Shown in pieces: positions 1 to 5,928 of a stretch of 5,928 nt of DNA (positions within the stretch are counted from its first letter, which is position 1; each line of letters opens with the position of its first letter). Made by a program: the position numbers and the translations under genes. The notes below the pieces were generated by a model. The model made no database searches. It was not told where the DNA came from and worked only from the letters and a program-made list of their open reading frames with translations. Origin of the DNA: Acidobacteriota bacterium (GTDB lineage Bacteria; Acidobacteriota; Terriglobia; Terriglobales; SCQP01); NCBI GenBank assembly GCA_021818645.1, contig JAKATS010000181.1:1-5928 (forward strand), given 5' to 3'.

Positions 1-1
1 C

Positions 2-919
2 GTCCTGCTGCGCGGCGAGCCGGACGAACCCTTACCCGCGCTGGCCGGCATGTCATGGCGGAAAATTCCCGGCTGCTGTTTTGCAGCCGATACGGGATGG
101 CAATTCACGCGCACGGCGGCTGCCGCCGATATGCGCAGGATCGGGCCGCTCGACTGGCGGGATTACCCCTGGCCGCGGCGCACGCACCGGCATCATGTTT
201 TTTCCGGCGAGGGGCGAGGCGCTAAACTGGAAGCTAGCCGCGGCTGCCCGTGGAGCTGCGATTTCTGCAACAAAACCCGGTTCCGCAACCGCTTTCGCGA
301 ACGCCCGCTCACCGCCCTGCTCGCCGATGTGGATGCGCTGATCGAGGCGGGCGTCCAATATATCTATTTCATTGACGAAATCTTCGGCTGCGGACGCTCG
401 ACTCCGGCGCTGCTGGCGGCGCTGGCGGAGCGGCCGGTGCAATTCGGCATGCAGACGCGCATTGATCTGTGGGACGAGTCGAGCCTGGAGGCGCTCGGCC
501 GCGCCGGCTGCATATCCATGGAATGCGGAATTGAAGACATTACGCCGGCCGGCCGCGATGCCCTGCATAAAGGCTGCCGCATGAGCACGGCCCGCATGGG
601 TGAATTGTTAACCTGCGCCCGCCGGCATATTCCCTGGGTGCAGGCCAATCTGATCGCGTCCGATGATGCAACCGCCGCGGATCTGTCGCAGCAGCAAGCC
701 TGGCGGAAGGAAATGCAGGCGCGCGGAGTATGGGTTTCGGCCGCGGTGCCGCTATTTCCCTTCCCCGGATCGCCGCGTTATCAGCAGCTTTTCGGCGAGC
801 CCGACGATTCCGCCTGGGAGCGCGCCCACGAGCACTACCTCAGCATGAACCACGAGCGCGGCTACAGCGACATTCAGCCCGCGCAGCCGCTGGCGCTGCG
901 AGCACTGGAATCCATCTAA
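2..919 (+). CDS. Cobalamin-binding-domain radical SAM protein, 5' truncated by window edge
   Basis: The reading frame is open to the left edge, so the ATG at 50 is internal and the true start lies outside. The first visible residues (RGEPDEPLPALAG) match the usual end of a B12-binding domain. The radical SAM core follows. Its CxxxCxxC motif (CPWSCDFC) has cysteines encoded at 245-247, 257-259 and 266-268, which would ligate the 4Fe-4S cluster that cleaves S-adenosylmethionine. Further blocks are YIYFIDEIF (about 359-385), QTRIDLW, SMECGIED, VQANLIA and VPLFPFPGSPRY. From memory this order resembles the family NCBI calls TIGR04295, B12-binding radical SAM proteins of unassigned reaction. Family members begin with a Rossmann-like cobalamin domain, which would be the missing part. 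The substrate cannot be told; methylation or another radical modification of a small metabolite is possible. The protein should be cytosolic. The stop is TAA. The gene converges on the kinase gene and is unlikely to share a transcript with anything else here. Confidence 0.88.
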   Translation, partial: VLLRGEPDEPLPALAGMSWRKIPGCCFAADTGWQFTRTAAAADMRRIGPLDWRDYPWPRRTHRHHVFSGEGRGAKLEASRGCPWSCDFCNKTRFRNRFRERPLTALLADVDALIEAGVQYIYFIDEIFGCGRSTPALLAALAERPVQFGMQTRIDLWDESSLEALGRAGCISMECGIEDITPAGRDALHKGCRMSTARMGELLTCARRHIPWVQANLIASDDATAADLSQQQAWRKEMQARGVWVSAAVPLFPFPGSPRYQQLFGEPDDSAWERAHEHYLSMNHERGYSDIQPAQPLALRALESI

Positions 920-930
920 CCAGGAAAGAT

Positions 931-1001
931 GCCGGGCGCTTACCAGTTTTGAGCTGAAGTGGCGGGGTCTTTTTCTCTGCTTCGCCGATCCCGCGCCCGG
1001 C
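931..1001. repeat. 9-base inverted repeat in the convergent gap
   Basis: GCCGGGCGC at 931-939 is the exact reverse complement of GCGCCCGGC at 993-1001, with 53 bases between. It begins 12 bases after the radical SAM stop codon. The arms could form a 3'-end stem, but no U-tract follows and GC-rich DNA gives such matches fairly often by chance. Pairing here would compete with the smaller hairpin at 962-994. Confidence 0.3.
962..994 (+). other. Possible RNA hairpin downstream of the radical SAM gene
   Basis: GCGGGGTC at 962-969 can pair with GATCCCGC at 987-994 in plus-strand RNA, giving 8 base pairs including one G-U wobble. The loop is 17 bases and contains the five-T run at 970-974. The run sits inside the loop rather than after the stem, so this is not a canonical intrinsic terminator. 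The wobble becomes an A-C mismatch on the other strand, so any stem favours plus-strand transcripts, meaning those from the radical SAM gene. Confidence 0.25.
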
Positions 1002-1085
1002 CTCGGGGGTAAAAGCATCAAGCGGTTTTGCGGCGACCCTCCGCTTCCCGTCCCGGCTCGCTTTCCGCCTCGGATTTACCTTTGC

Positions 1086-1117
1086 GCATGGCTTCCGCGG
1101 TATGGGAGCTGCCATGC
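1086..1117. repeat. 7-base inverted repeat downstream of the kinase gene
   Basis: GCATGGC at 1086-1092 and GCCATGC at 1111-1117 are exact reverse complements around an 18-base loop. Allowing one bulged C, the stem extends by two more G-C pairs (1084-1085 with 1119-1120). On the minus strand the structure begins 39 bases after the kinase stop codon, where a 3'-end hairpin would be expected. It is followed by an A-rich rather than U-rich stretch, so a standard intrinsic terminator is not supported. Confidence 0.3.
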
Positions 1118-1156
1118 CGCAAGCAGAGCGGCTGCGCTGAGGTGCCCCGCGCGGCT

Positions 1157-3799
1157 TTATTTCTTCTTATTCCACTCCAGCATGCCGATATTTTCCGTCA
1201 GCACCCGCTCGAATGGGAACGCGACTTTTTTGCCATCCGGGCTCACGTCGAAATAGGGGGAAAAATAGGAATGCTGATAATTGGTGTTGTAGGTCAGGGG
1301 AATGTTCACCGGCAGGCGGGTCAGTCCGCTGCCATCCCAGTTGATTTTCCATAATGTCCCGTTTAAATCGGGACTGCCGGCAATGAAATAGATCCCATTT
1401 CGATTGACCGTATCAACATTCACCACCCATCCGCGATAGATCTGCCGCGGCGGCGCCTGAAAACCCCTGACCCATATGCCGTCATGCAGATCATGATCGC
1501 TCCGTGGATTGATTCGATACGCCACGCTCCGGCATTGGGCATCAGGAAAATAAATGGAACTGAAAACGGTAGTATTCAGGAAGACAAAATGCTTGAGCTC
1601 GATTTGGATTTTGCCGCTGACGGGATTGATTTCTTCCAGTTGGCCATCGTGAACAAACAGGATATTTCCATTCTCGCAATAGCGGGGGTGGGGTGCGCCG
1701 CGCTGGATACGGTATAAGGTTTCTGGCGAACCTCCCGCCACCGGCACGCGGCGCAGGAAAAACTGGCCCTGGACGCCCTCGGCTTCGTAGGCGAGATCGC
1801 TGCCATGCGGGCTCCAGGTGGGAAAAACGTTGCGCCGCGCGTCATGCGCCAATTCCACCGCGCCGCTGCCGTCGGCGTGAGCAAACCAGACAGCCTCGTG
1901 TTCGGCGCCCTTTAAATTGGAAAAATAGGCCAGATATTTCCCGTCGGGAGAAAACTCGGGGGCAAACTGGCTACGCGCCGGGTCGGTGGTGAGCATGTGC
2001 ATTGGCCCGGCGGCGGAGACATTCAGTTCCGCAATGCCCTGATTTGCGTGCAGCGTGGTAAACAAGAGCCTTTGGCCGTCTGCCGACAGATCCAGCTCCG
2101 GATTATCGCCCGCCCCATTGGTGATTTGCGTCAGTCTCCCGCTCTTCACCTGAATCTTCCAGACATTCAGGGTTCCGTTGCGGCTGGAGGCAAAATAGAT
2201 GGACCGTCCGCCCGGCGACCATACCGGTGAAAGCGCCAAGGCATGATCCTGGGTCAGCAGCCTGACTTTCCCGGTTTGGATATCCGCGATGGCTAATTCA
2301 CCATAAGGACCGTTATAGCGCTGACTAAACGCCACTTGCCGGCCATTGGGGGAAAGCCGCGCCTGCATGCAGCTGAAATGATGATTGGCAACAATCTGTC
2401 GCGCATTTTCTCCGGTACTGCTCGCGATCCAGATCGAGCCATCCGTCATATTGGTATAAACCATATGGCGGCCATGGCGGGAAAAAGATGGGTCCATGGC
2501 ATGAGAAATAATGCGCTGCGCGGTGCCGCCCAGGGCCGGAATTTCCCATACGGACCAGACCCCATGGCGATCCAGCCTGGCATAAGCGGTCTCCGTGCCT
2601 TCCGGCGACCAGGCAGGATGCGCTTTCAGATTCCGGCCATGGGTTAACTGCACCAGGCTGCCGCCGCCGATCAGGCCCACATAAAGATTAAAATTCCCGT
2701 CCTGATTCGATATAAAGGCCACGGAACGCCCATCCGGCGAAACGGAAGGCTGCGCCTGCACGCCCGCAAAATTCGTCACTGCGGTAAAGTGATAGGCTGC
2801 GGGGCGGAATGCGTTCCACCATCGCCACCATCCCCAAACCGCCAGCCCGGTCATCATCAGCAGCAGCGCCAGGGCGGCCGGCATGGCCAGGCCGCGCGGT
2901 GGTGGCGCCGCCGGCGTTGCCGGCCCGGGCACCGCCTCCAGCAGCAGCAGGCTATCGCTGATATCGCGCAGGCGTTTTTTAGGCTCTTTTTCCAGGCAGG
3001 CCTGCGTCATCCGCCGCGCCCGGGCGGGAAGTTTTTCCCAATCCGGGGTGAGGGTTAAAATGGCCGCCAGCGTGTCCGACATGGTCGGCCCGCCGAAGGG
3101 CCGCTCCCCGGTCAGCAGCTCATACGCCATCACGCCAAAGGCCCAGATATCGGCTCTGCGATCCACATTCTGGCCGCGCGCCTGCTCCGGGGCCATGTAT
3201 GCCGCCGTACCCATGATGACGCCTTCCCGGGTCATGGAACTGGCCGCGAGATTCGGCGCCGACATTGTCGGCGCATTCAAAATCTCTGAAGCGGTGGGAA
3301 TGTGGGTGGTGGATTCCGCGCTGATCGCCTTGGCCAGGCCGAAATCCAGAATTTTCACCTGCCCCTCGGAGGTGATTTTGATATTGGCCGGCTTCAAGTC
3401 GCGATGAACCACCCCTTTGTCGTGGGCATAGGCCAGAGCTTCGACGATTTGGCTTAAGATCAGCAGCGCCTCCGGAACCGGGATGACCGCGCTGCGCAAT
3501 TTTTCCGCCAGCGTCTCGCCTTCCACCAGTTCCATGACCAGCGCATTTTTTTCCACGCCATATATGGCGGCGATGCCGGGATGGTTAAGGGATGCCAGAA
3601 TTTTAGCTTCGCGCTCAAATCGCGCAGCTCTTTCGGGATTGGCGGCCACGGCATCCGGCAGGATTTTGACCGCGACCTCGCGACCCAGCCTGGTATCCGT
3701 TGCCTGCCACACTTCCCCCATGCCGCCCTGCCCCAGCTTGCTGCTCAGGCGGTAATGACCAATGATTCTGGAGGTTGGCGCATCGGCGGGTCCGGGCAT
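1157..3799 (-). CDS. Membrane Ser/Thr protein kinase with C-terminal PD40 beta-propeller
   Basis: This 880-residue PknB-type (Hanks) kinase should phosphorylate Ser/Thr on cytosolic targets. Visible landmarks are the glycine loop LGQGGMGEV (22-30), ATP-binding K45, helix-C E64, the catalytic HRDLKPAN (132-139, D134), DFG (152-154), GTAAYMAPE (197-205) and DIW (217-219). All key catalytic residues are present, and it is an RD-type kinase. A Ser/Thr-rich insert (about 157-195) lengthens the activation loop. A Pro-rich linker leads to one membrane helix (about 303-325, ending in Trp/Arg). The remainder, outside the membrane, holds PD40/TolB-like repeats with SPDG-type motifs near 354, 398, 440, 483, 528, 572, 617, 663 and 853, which predict one or two beta-propellers that could bind a ligand or protein. 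The ATG start gives a normal N-terminus, but only a weak, distant G-rich element lies upstream. It is probably translated from the redoxin transcript, 29 bases downstream of that gene. The sensed signal and targets are unknown. Confidence 0.93.
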   Translation of the reverse strand: MPGPADAPTSRIIGHYRLSSKLGQGGMGEVWQATDTRLGREVAVKILPDAVAANPERAARFEREAKILASLNHPGIAAIYGVEKNALVMELVEGETLAEKLRSAVIPVPEALLILSQIVEALAYAHDKGVVHRDLKPANIKITSEGQVKILDFGLAKAISAESTTHIPTASEILNAPTMSAPNLAASSMTREGVIMGTAAYMAPEQARGQNVDRRADIWAFGVMAYELLTGERPFGGPTMSDTLAAILTLTPDWEKLPARARRMTQACLEKEPKKRLRDISDSLLLLEAVPGPATPAAPPPRGLAMPAALALLLMMTGLAVWGWWRWWNAFRPAAYHFTAVTNFAGVQAQPSVSPDGRSVAFISNQDGNFNLYVGLIGGGSLVQLTHGRNLKAHPAWSPEGTETAYARLDRHGVWSVWEIPALGGTAQRIISHAMDPSFSRHGRHMVYTNMTDGSIWIASSTGENARQIVANHHFSCMQARLSPNGRQVAFSQRYNGPYGELAIADIQTGKVRLLTQDHALALSPVWSPGGRSIYFASSRNGTLNVWKIQVKSGRLTQITNGAGDNPELDLSADGQRLLFTTLHANQGIAELNVSAAGPMHMLTTDPARSQFAPEFSPDGKYLAYFSNLKGAEHEAVWFAHADGSGAVELAHDARRNVFPTWSPHGSDLAYEAEGVQGQFFLRRVPVAGGSPETLYRIQRGAPHPRYCENGNILFVHDGQLEEINPVSGKIQIELKHFVFLNTTVFSSIYFPDAQCRSVAYRINPRSDHDLHDGIWVRGFQAPPRQIYRGWVVNVDTVNRNGIYFIAGSPDLNGTLWKINWDGSGLTRLPVNIPLTYNTNYQHSYFSPYFDVSPDGKKVAFPFERVLTENIGMLEWNKKK

Positions 3800-3828
3800 G
3801 ATGGAATCAATTATGCCCCAGAGAGAAA

Positions 3829-4452
3829 CTACTTCTTACCGGATTTTCCCCGATGTATAACCCGCACGGGAGGCATGATCCCCGCCGGGTGCAGCATCCA
3901 TTGCAGCCTGGCGGCGAGTTCCCCGGGGCGCATCTGACCCCGCAGGCGAAACCGGATCACGCCGTGCGGCCCCAGAATCAAAGGATCGGGCACCATATCG
4001 CCGGCCTGCAGACGCTGCAGCGTTGAGTAGTCAGCTCCCGTCCAGATCGGGTAAGTAATACCGTAATGCTGTAGTAATTCCGGAATTTTATTGCGCGCGG
4101 CCGCGGTATCAAAGCCGATGCCGATAAACCGCACGCCTTGCGGCGCAAAGCGCCGGTATGCCTGGACGATCAGCGGCATTTCGGCGCGGCAGAGTACGCA
4201 CCAGGACGCCCACGGATTCAGCACAAGAATATGCCCCCGCAGGCTTTGCAGCTTGGCCTTATCGCCAGCCGGATTCCGCAGTATGAGCCTGGCCGGACGC
4301 GGGCCGGCGCCCAGGCCAAAAACGGTGCACCAAAGCTCGCCAGCCACACGTAATGGGGAAAGGCCGCGTCGCCATGCGTGCCCAATTGCATATCGGGCAC
4401 GCTGCGCGTACGGGTGCGATAAACCGCGCGCGCCACACTGGCTCTGCGGCAT
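3829..4452 (-). CDS. TlpA/ResA-like thioredoxin-fold protein with CVLC motif
   Basis: From about residue 55 this 207-residue protein follows the TlpA/ResA/AhpC-TSA pattern: LILRNPAGDKAKLQSLRG, then strand HILVLNPWASWC, the redox motif WCVLC (C85, C88), EMPLI, a helix, GVRFIGIGFD, and a VP segment with the likely cis-proline (P155) before PLILGPHGVIRF. Relatives reduce or exchange disulfides outside the cytoplasmic membrane, for example in cytochrome c maturation. The usual Pro of WCxPC is replaced by Leu, which should change the redox potential or partner. Both cysteines remain, so it may still be active. Residues 1-50 resemble no family N-terminus and contain no clear signal peptide, while a hydrophobic stretch lies in another frame over 4302-4361. 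Either a frameshift is present or translation begins later, for example at GTG 4345-4347. The ATG chosen here has a good ribosome-binding-like site. The kinase gene follows 29 bases after the TAG stop, suggesting an operon. Confidence 0.75.
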   Translation of the reverse strand: MPQSQCGARGLSHPYAQRARYAIGHAWRRGLSPLRVAGELWCTVFGLGAGPRPARLILRNPAGDKAKLQSLRGHILVLNPWASWCVLCRAEMPLIVQAYRRFAPQGVRFIGIGFDTAAARNKIPELLQHYGITYPIWTGADYSTLQRLQAGDMVPDPLILGPHGVIRFRLRGQMRPGELAARLQWMLHPAGIMPPVRVIHRGKSGKK

Positions 4453-4458
4453 CGCTCA

Positions 4459-4464
4459 CCCCTT
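4459..4464 (-). promoter_or_regulatory. Shine-Dalgarno-like site for the redoxin gene
   Basis: Read on the minus strand this is AAGGGG, six bases before the ATG at 4450-4452. Sequence and spacing both suit a ribosome-binding site and are the main reason for choosing that start. The unusual protein N-terminus that follows keeps confidence moderate. Confidence 0.4.
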
Positions 4465-4509
4465 GCGCAGTCAATCACCCCATGACTGGCGGCATCCTGC
4501 GGCGTAACT

Positions 4510-4526
4510 GCTGGCATAATGGCAGC
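4510..4526. promoter_or_regulatory. Palindromic divergent promoter or operator candidate
   Basis: The 17 bases GCTGGCATAATGGCAGC form an imperfect palindrome centred on 4518, with seven of eight base pairs symmetric. Each strand contains an extended -10-like element of the form TG-N-CATAAT or TG-N-CATTAT: plus hexamer at 4515-4520, minus hexamer at 4516-4521. The plus element would start transcription at about 4527, the ATG of the glycosidase gene. The minus element would start near 4509, leaving a leader of about 57 bases before the redoxin ATG. A TTGACC at 4541-4546 on the minus strand could be a -35 box, though its 19-base spacing is long. The plus strand shows no clear -35. The palindrome could also be a repressor site. 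This is a reading of the sequence only. Confidence 0.35.
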
Positions 4527-5928
4527 ATGACTCGCAACCCGGTCAAGATGGCTCGTTTGTGTCTGATGCTGATCGCCGCCATCAGTCTGGCGGGGTGCGG
4601 GGGCACGACGCTGCCTTCGCTGCCGCCATTGCAGCTGAGCCTTTCCACCAACGGCGTCACGCTGTCACAGGCGGGCACGCCGGTCAGTGTCACGGTGCTG
4701 CCCACCGGCGGCAGCGGGGGCAGCCTGCATTTGACCCTGAATGGATTACCGGCGGGCATCAGCGCCAATATCGCCGCCAACACCATCAGCCTGGCGGTCA
4801 GCAACATCGCCGGCGCGCCGGCCGGCAGCTATACCGCCGCAATATCCGGAAGCGAGGCCGGCATCAGCGCGGTCACGGTGAACCTGCCGGTCACGGTCGC
4901 CATCGCCGCCCAGGTACGAGCGGCCATCGGCGGGCCGCTCAATCAGGCCATGTCCACGGCGTTTCAACCCGCCAGCTGGGATTACCAGTTTTTTCAGAAT
5001 AATCCCGGCGCGGTGACCATGCTTTCCAACCTGCAACCCAGCCATGTGCGCATCCAGGCCGTGGACGGAGCGGTACCCGAAACCGCGCCCGGGGTGTGGA
5101 ATTTCACAGAACTCGACGCCATCGTGCAGCCCGTGCTGGCCATGGGCGATCACAGCCCGGAGTTCCAGATCGCCGTGGCCCCGGCGTTCATGTATGACGC
5201 CAATGGAAACCTGCTCGATCAGACATATCAGCAGTTCGCGCAATATTGCGTGCAGCTGGTCAAGTATTACAACACGGGCGGGTTTACCGACTCGCAGGGA
5301 GTGCTGCACAAATCCCCCAGCCCCTATCCCATCATCTGGTGGGGCATTTTCAACGAGCCGAACATCAACCATCTGACCGCCAGCCAGTACACACAGCTTT
5401 ATAACACCGTGGTGCCGGCCATGCTGCAGGCCGACCCAAATATTAAGTTTGCAGCCATCGAGTTATCGGATTTTGGCAACCAGCCGCAAAGTTATCTGCC
5501 GACGTTTGTTTCCGGAGTGACTGCCCAGGTCAATGCCGTGGCCACGCATTATTATGCGACCTGCAATCAGAAAGACACCGACCAGACGCTGATGGATGCC
5601 ATACCGCAGACTTTTGTGGCGCACCTGCAATATATCCGGCAGGAGATGCAGACCAATCCCGCGCTGGCCAGCCTGCCTATCTGGGTGACGGAAAACAACG
5701 TCAACGCCGATTACAGCAACAACGGCATCAGCGCCTGCAATCCGCCCAATGCATTTGTGACCGACCCGCGCGGCACCGATGCCTTTTTCGCCGCCTGGCG
5801 GCCCTATGAGTTTTCCCAATTCATCAATGCCGGCGCGGACGTCACCGCACTCTATCACTGGGATTTCGATGCCGACGCGCAATTTGGCGAGGTCAACAGT
5901 AGCACCGGCGCGCCGTATTTAAGTTATT
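4527..5928 (+). CDS. Secreted lipoprotein glycoside hydrolase, clan GH-A (GH39/GH5-like), 3' truncated by window edge
   Basis: 467 residues are visible with no stop before the edge. The N-terminus is a lipoprotein signal: basic residues R3, K7 and R10, a hydrophobic run, then lipobox LAGC with C24 as the lipidation site, so the enzyme should be anchored on the cell surface or in the periplasm. Residues 35-128 form a Thr/Ser/Gly-rich Ig-like module (LTLNGLPAGIS, AGSYTAAISG), probably a spacer. From about 130 a TIM-barrel glycosidase follows: SHVRIQAVDG, WWGIFNEPN with E277 as likely acid/base, ATHYYA (H341, Y342), IWVTEN with E389 as likely nucleophile, and ALYHWDF. The Asn-Glu-Pro plus late Glu arrangement is that of retaining clan GH-A enzymes, most like GH39 or GH5. 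The polysaccharide substrate cannot be told. C346 and C404 could form a disulfide. The start is uncertain: in-frame ATGs also lie at 4482 and 4548, and none has a good ribosome-binding site. The palindrome sits directly against the chosen ATG. Confidence 0.85.
   Translation, partial: MTRNPVKMARLCLMLIAAISLAGCGGTTLPSLPPLQLSLSTNGVTLSQAGTPVSVTVLPTGGSGGSLHLTLNGLPAGISANIAANTISLAVSNIAGAPAGSYTAAISGSEAGISAVTVNLPVTVAIAAQVRAAIGGPLNQAMSTAFQPASWDYQFFQNNPGAVTMLSNLQPSHVRIQAVDGAVPETAPGVWNFTELDAIVQPVLAMGDHSPEFQIAVAPAFMYDANGNLLDQTYQQFAQYCVQLVKYYNTGGFTDSQGVLHKSPSPYPIIWWGIFNEPNINHLTASQYTQLYNTVVPAMLQADPNIKFAAIELSDFGNQPQSYLPTFVSGVTAQVNAVATHYYATCNQKDTDQTLMDAIPQTFVAHLQYIRQEMQTNPALASLPIWVTENNVNADYSNNGISACNPPNAFVTDPRGTDAFFAAWRPYEFSQFINAGADVTALYHWDFDADAQFGEVNSSTGAPYLSY

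Noticed and set aside
970..974. T-run considered as the tail of an intrinsic terminator for the radical SAM gene
   Set aside because: No stable stem immediately precedes it; the best local stem places the T-run in its loop.
840..1115. Minus-strand reading frame of 91 codons across the convergent gap
   Set aside because: It has a basic, low-complexity composition, runs antisense into the end of the radical SAM gene, and has no recognisable domain. GC-rich DNA commonly gives such open frames.
1028..1354. Plus-strand reading frame of 108 codons starting in the gap
   Set aside because: Most of it is antisense to the well-supported kinase C-terminus, and it shows no family signature.
2883..3407. 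Long plus-strand frame of 174 codons inside the kinase gene
   Set aside because: It is the antisense shadow of the kinase catalytic domain, whose motifs are unambiguous on the minus strand.
4559..5002. Plus-strand frame rich in His, Arg and Gly
   Set aside because: It is an out-of-frame shadow of the lipoprotein signal and Ig-like module.
4746..5372. Minus-strand frame of 208 codons opposite the glycosidase
   Set aside because: The plus strand encodes a lipobox, NEP and TEN motifs in one continuous frame. The minus frame has only shadow-like composition.
5463..5882. Minus-strand frame of 139 codons near the right edge
   Set aside because: It is antisense to the catalytic half of the glycosidase, which remains open to the window end.
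1..5928. CRISPR arrays, tRNA or rRNA genes, insertion sequences and transposase genes
   Set aside because: Looked for on both strands by eye. No regularly spaced direct repeats, no tRNA-like arm pattern and no transposase motifs were found.

Overview
The window is GC-rich and densely coding. It looks like chromosomal DNA of a soil-type bacterium, most likely an acidobacterium. This rests on three things. There is a membrane Ser/Thr kinase fused to a long run of PD40 (WD40-like) propeller repeats, a design greatly expanded in Acidobacteriota. There is an extracellular glycoside-hydrolase lipoprotein with the kind of Ig-like N-terminal module common in that phylum. Codon use is consistent with a high-GC genome. 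The taxonomic call is inference; no rRNA or other marker gene is present.

Layout. (1) Bases 2-919, plus strand: the C-terminal part of a cobalamin-binding radical SAM protein whose start lies left of the window. (2) Bases 920-1156: a short gap between converging genes, with several inverted repeats but no canonical terminator and no convincing gene. (3) Bases 1157-4452, minus strand: a probable two-gene operon, with a TlpA/ResA-like thioredoxin-fold protein (3829-4452) followed 29 bases later by the 880-residue kinase (1157-3799). (4) Bases 4453-4526: a short divergent intergenic region with a near-perfect 17-base palindrome that carries an extended -10-like element on each strand. (5) Bases 4527-5928, plus strand: a secreted lipoprotein with a clan GH-A glycosidase domain, running off the right edge.

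How they may work together. The kinase has a cytoplasmic catalytic domain, one membrane helix and an external propeller, so it is built to pass an envelope or extracellular signal inward. The redoxin precedes it and may be co-transcribed. The glycosidase lipoprotein is divergently transcribed and could share its promoter region. A link between polysaccharide degradation, redox state and kinase signalling is possible but is suggested by gene order alone. The radical SAM gene converges on this block and probably belongs to a different unit to the left.

No clearly novel system is demonstrated. The most interesting points are the symmetric divergent promoter-like palindrome, the redoxin-kinase pairing, the altered CVLC redox motif, and a conflict over the reading frame at the redoxin N-terminus.
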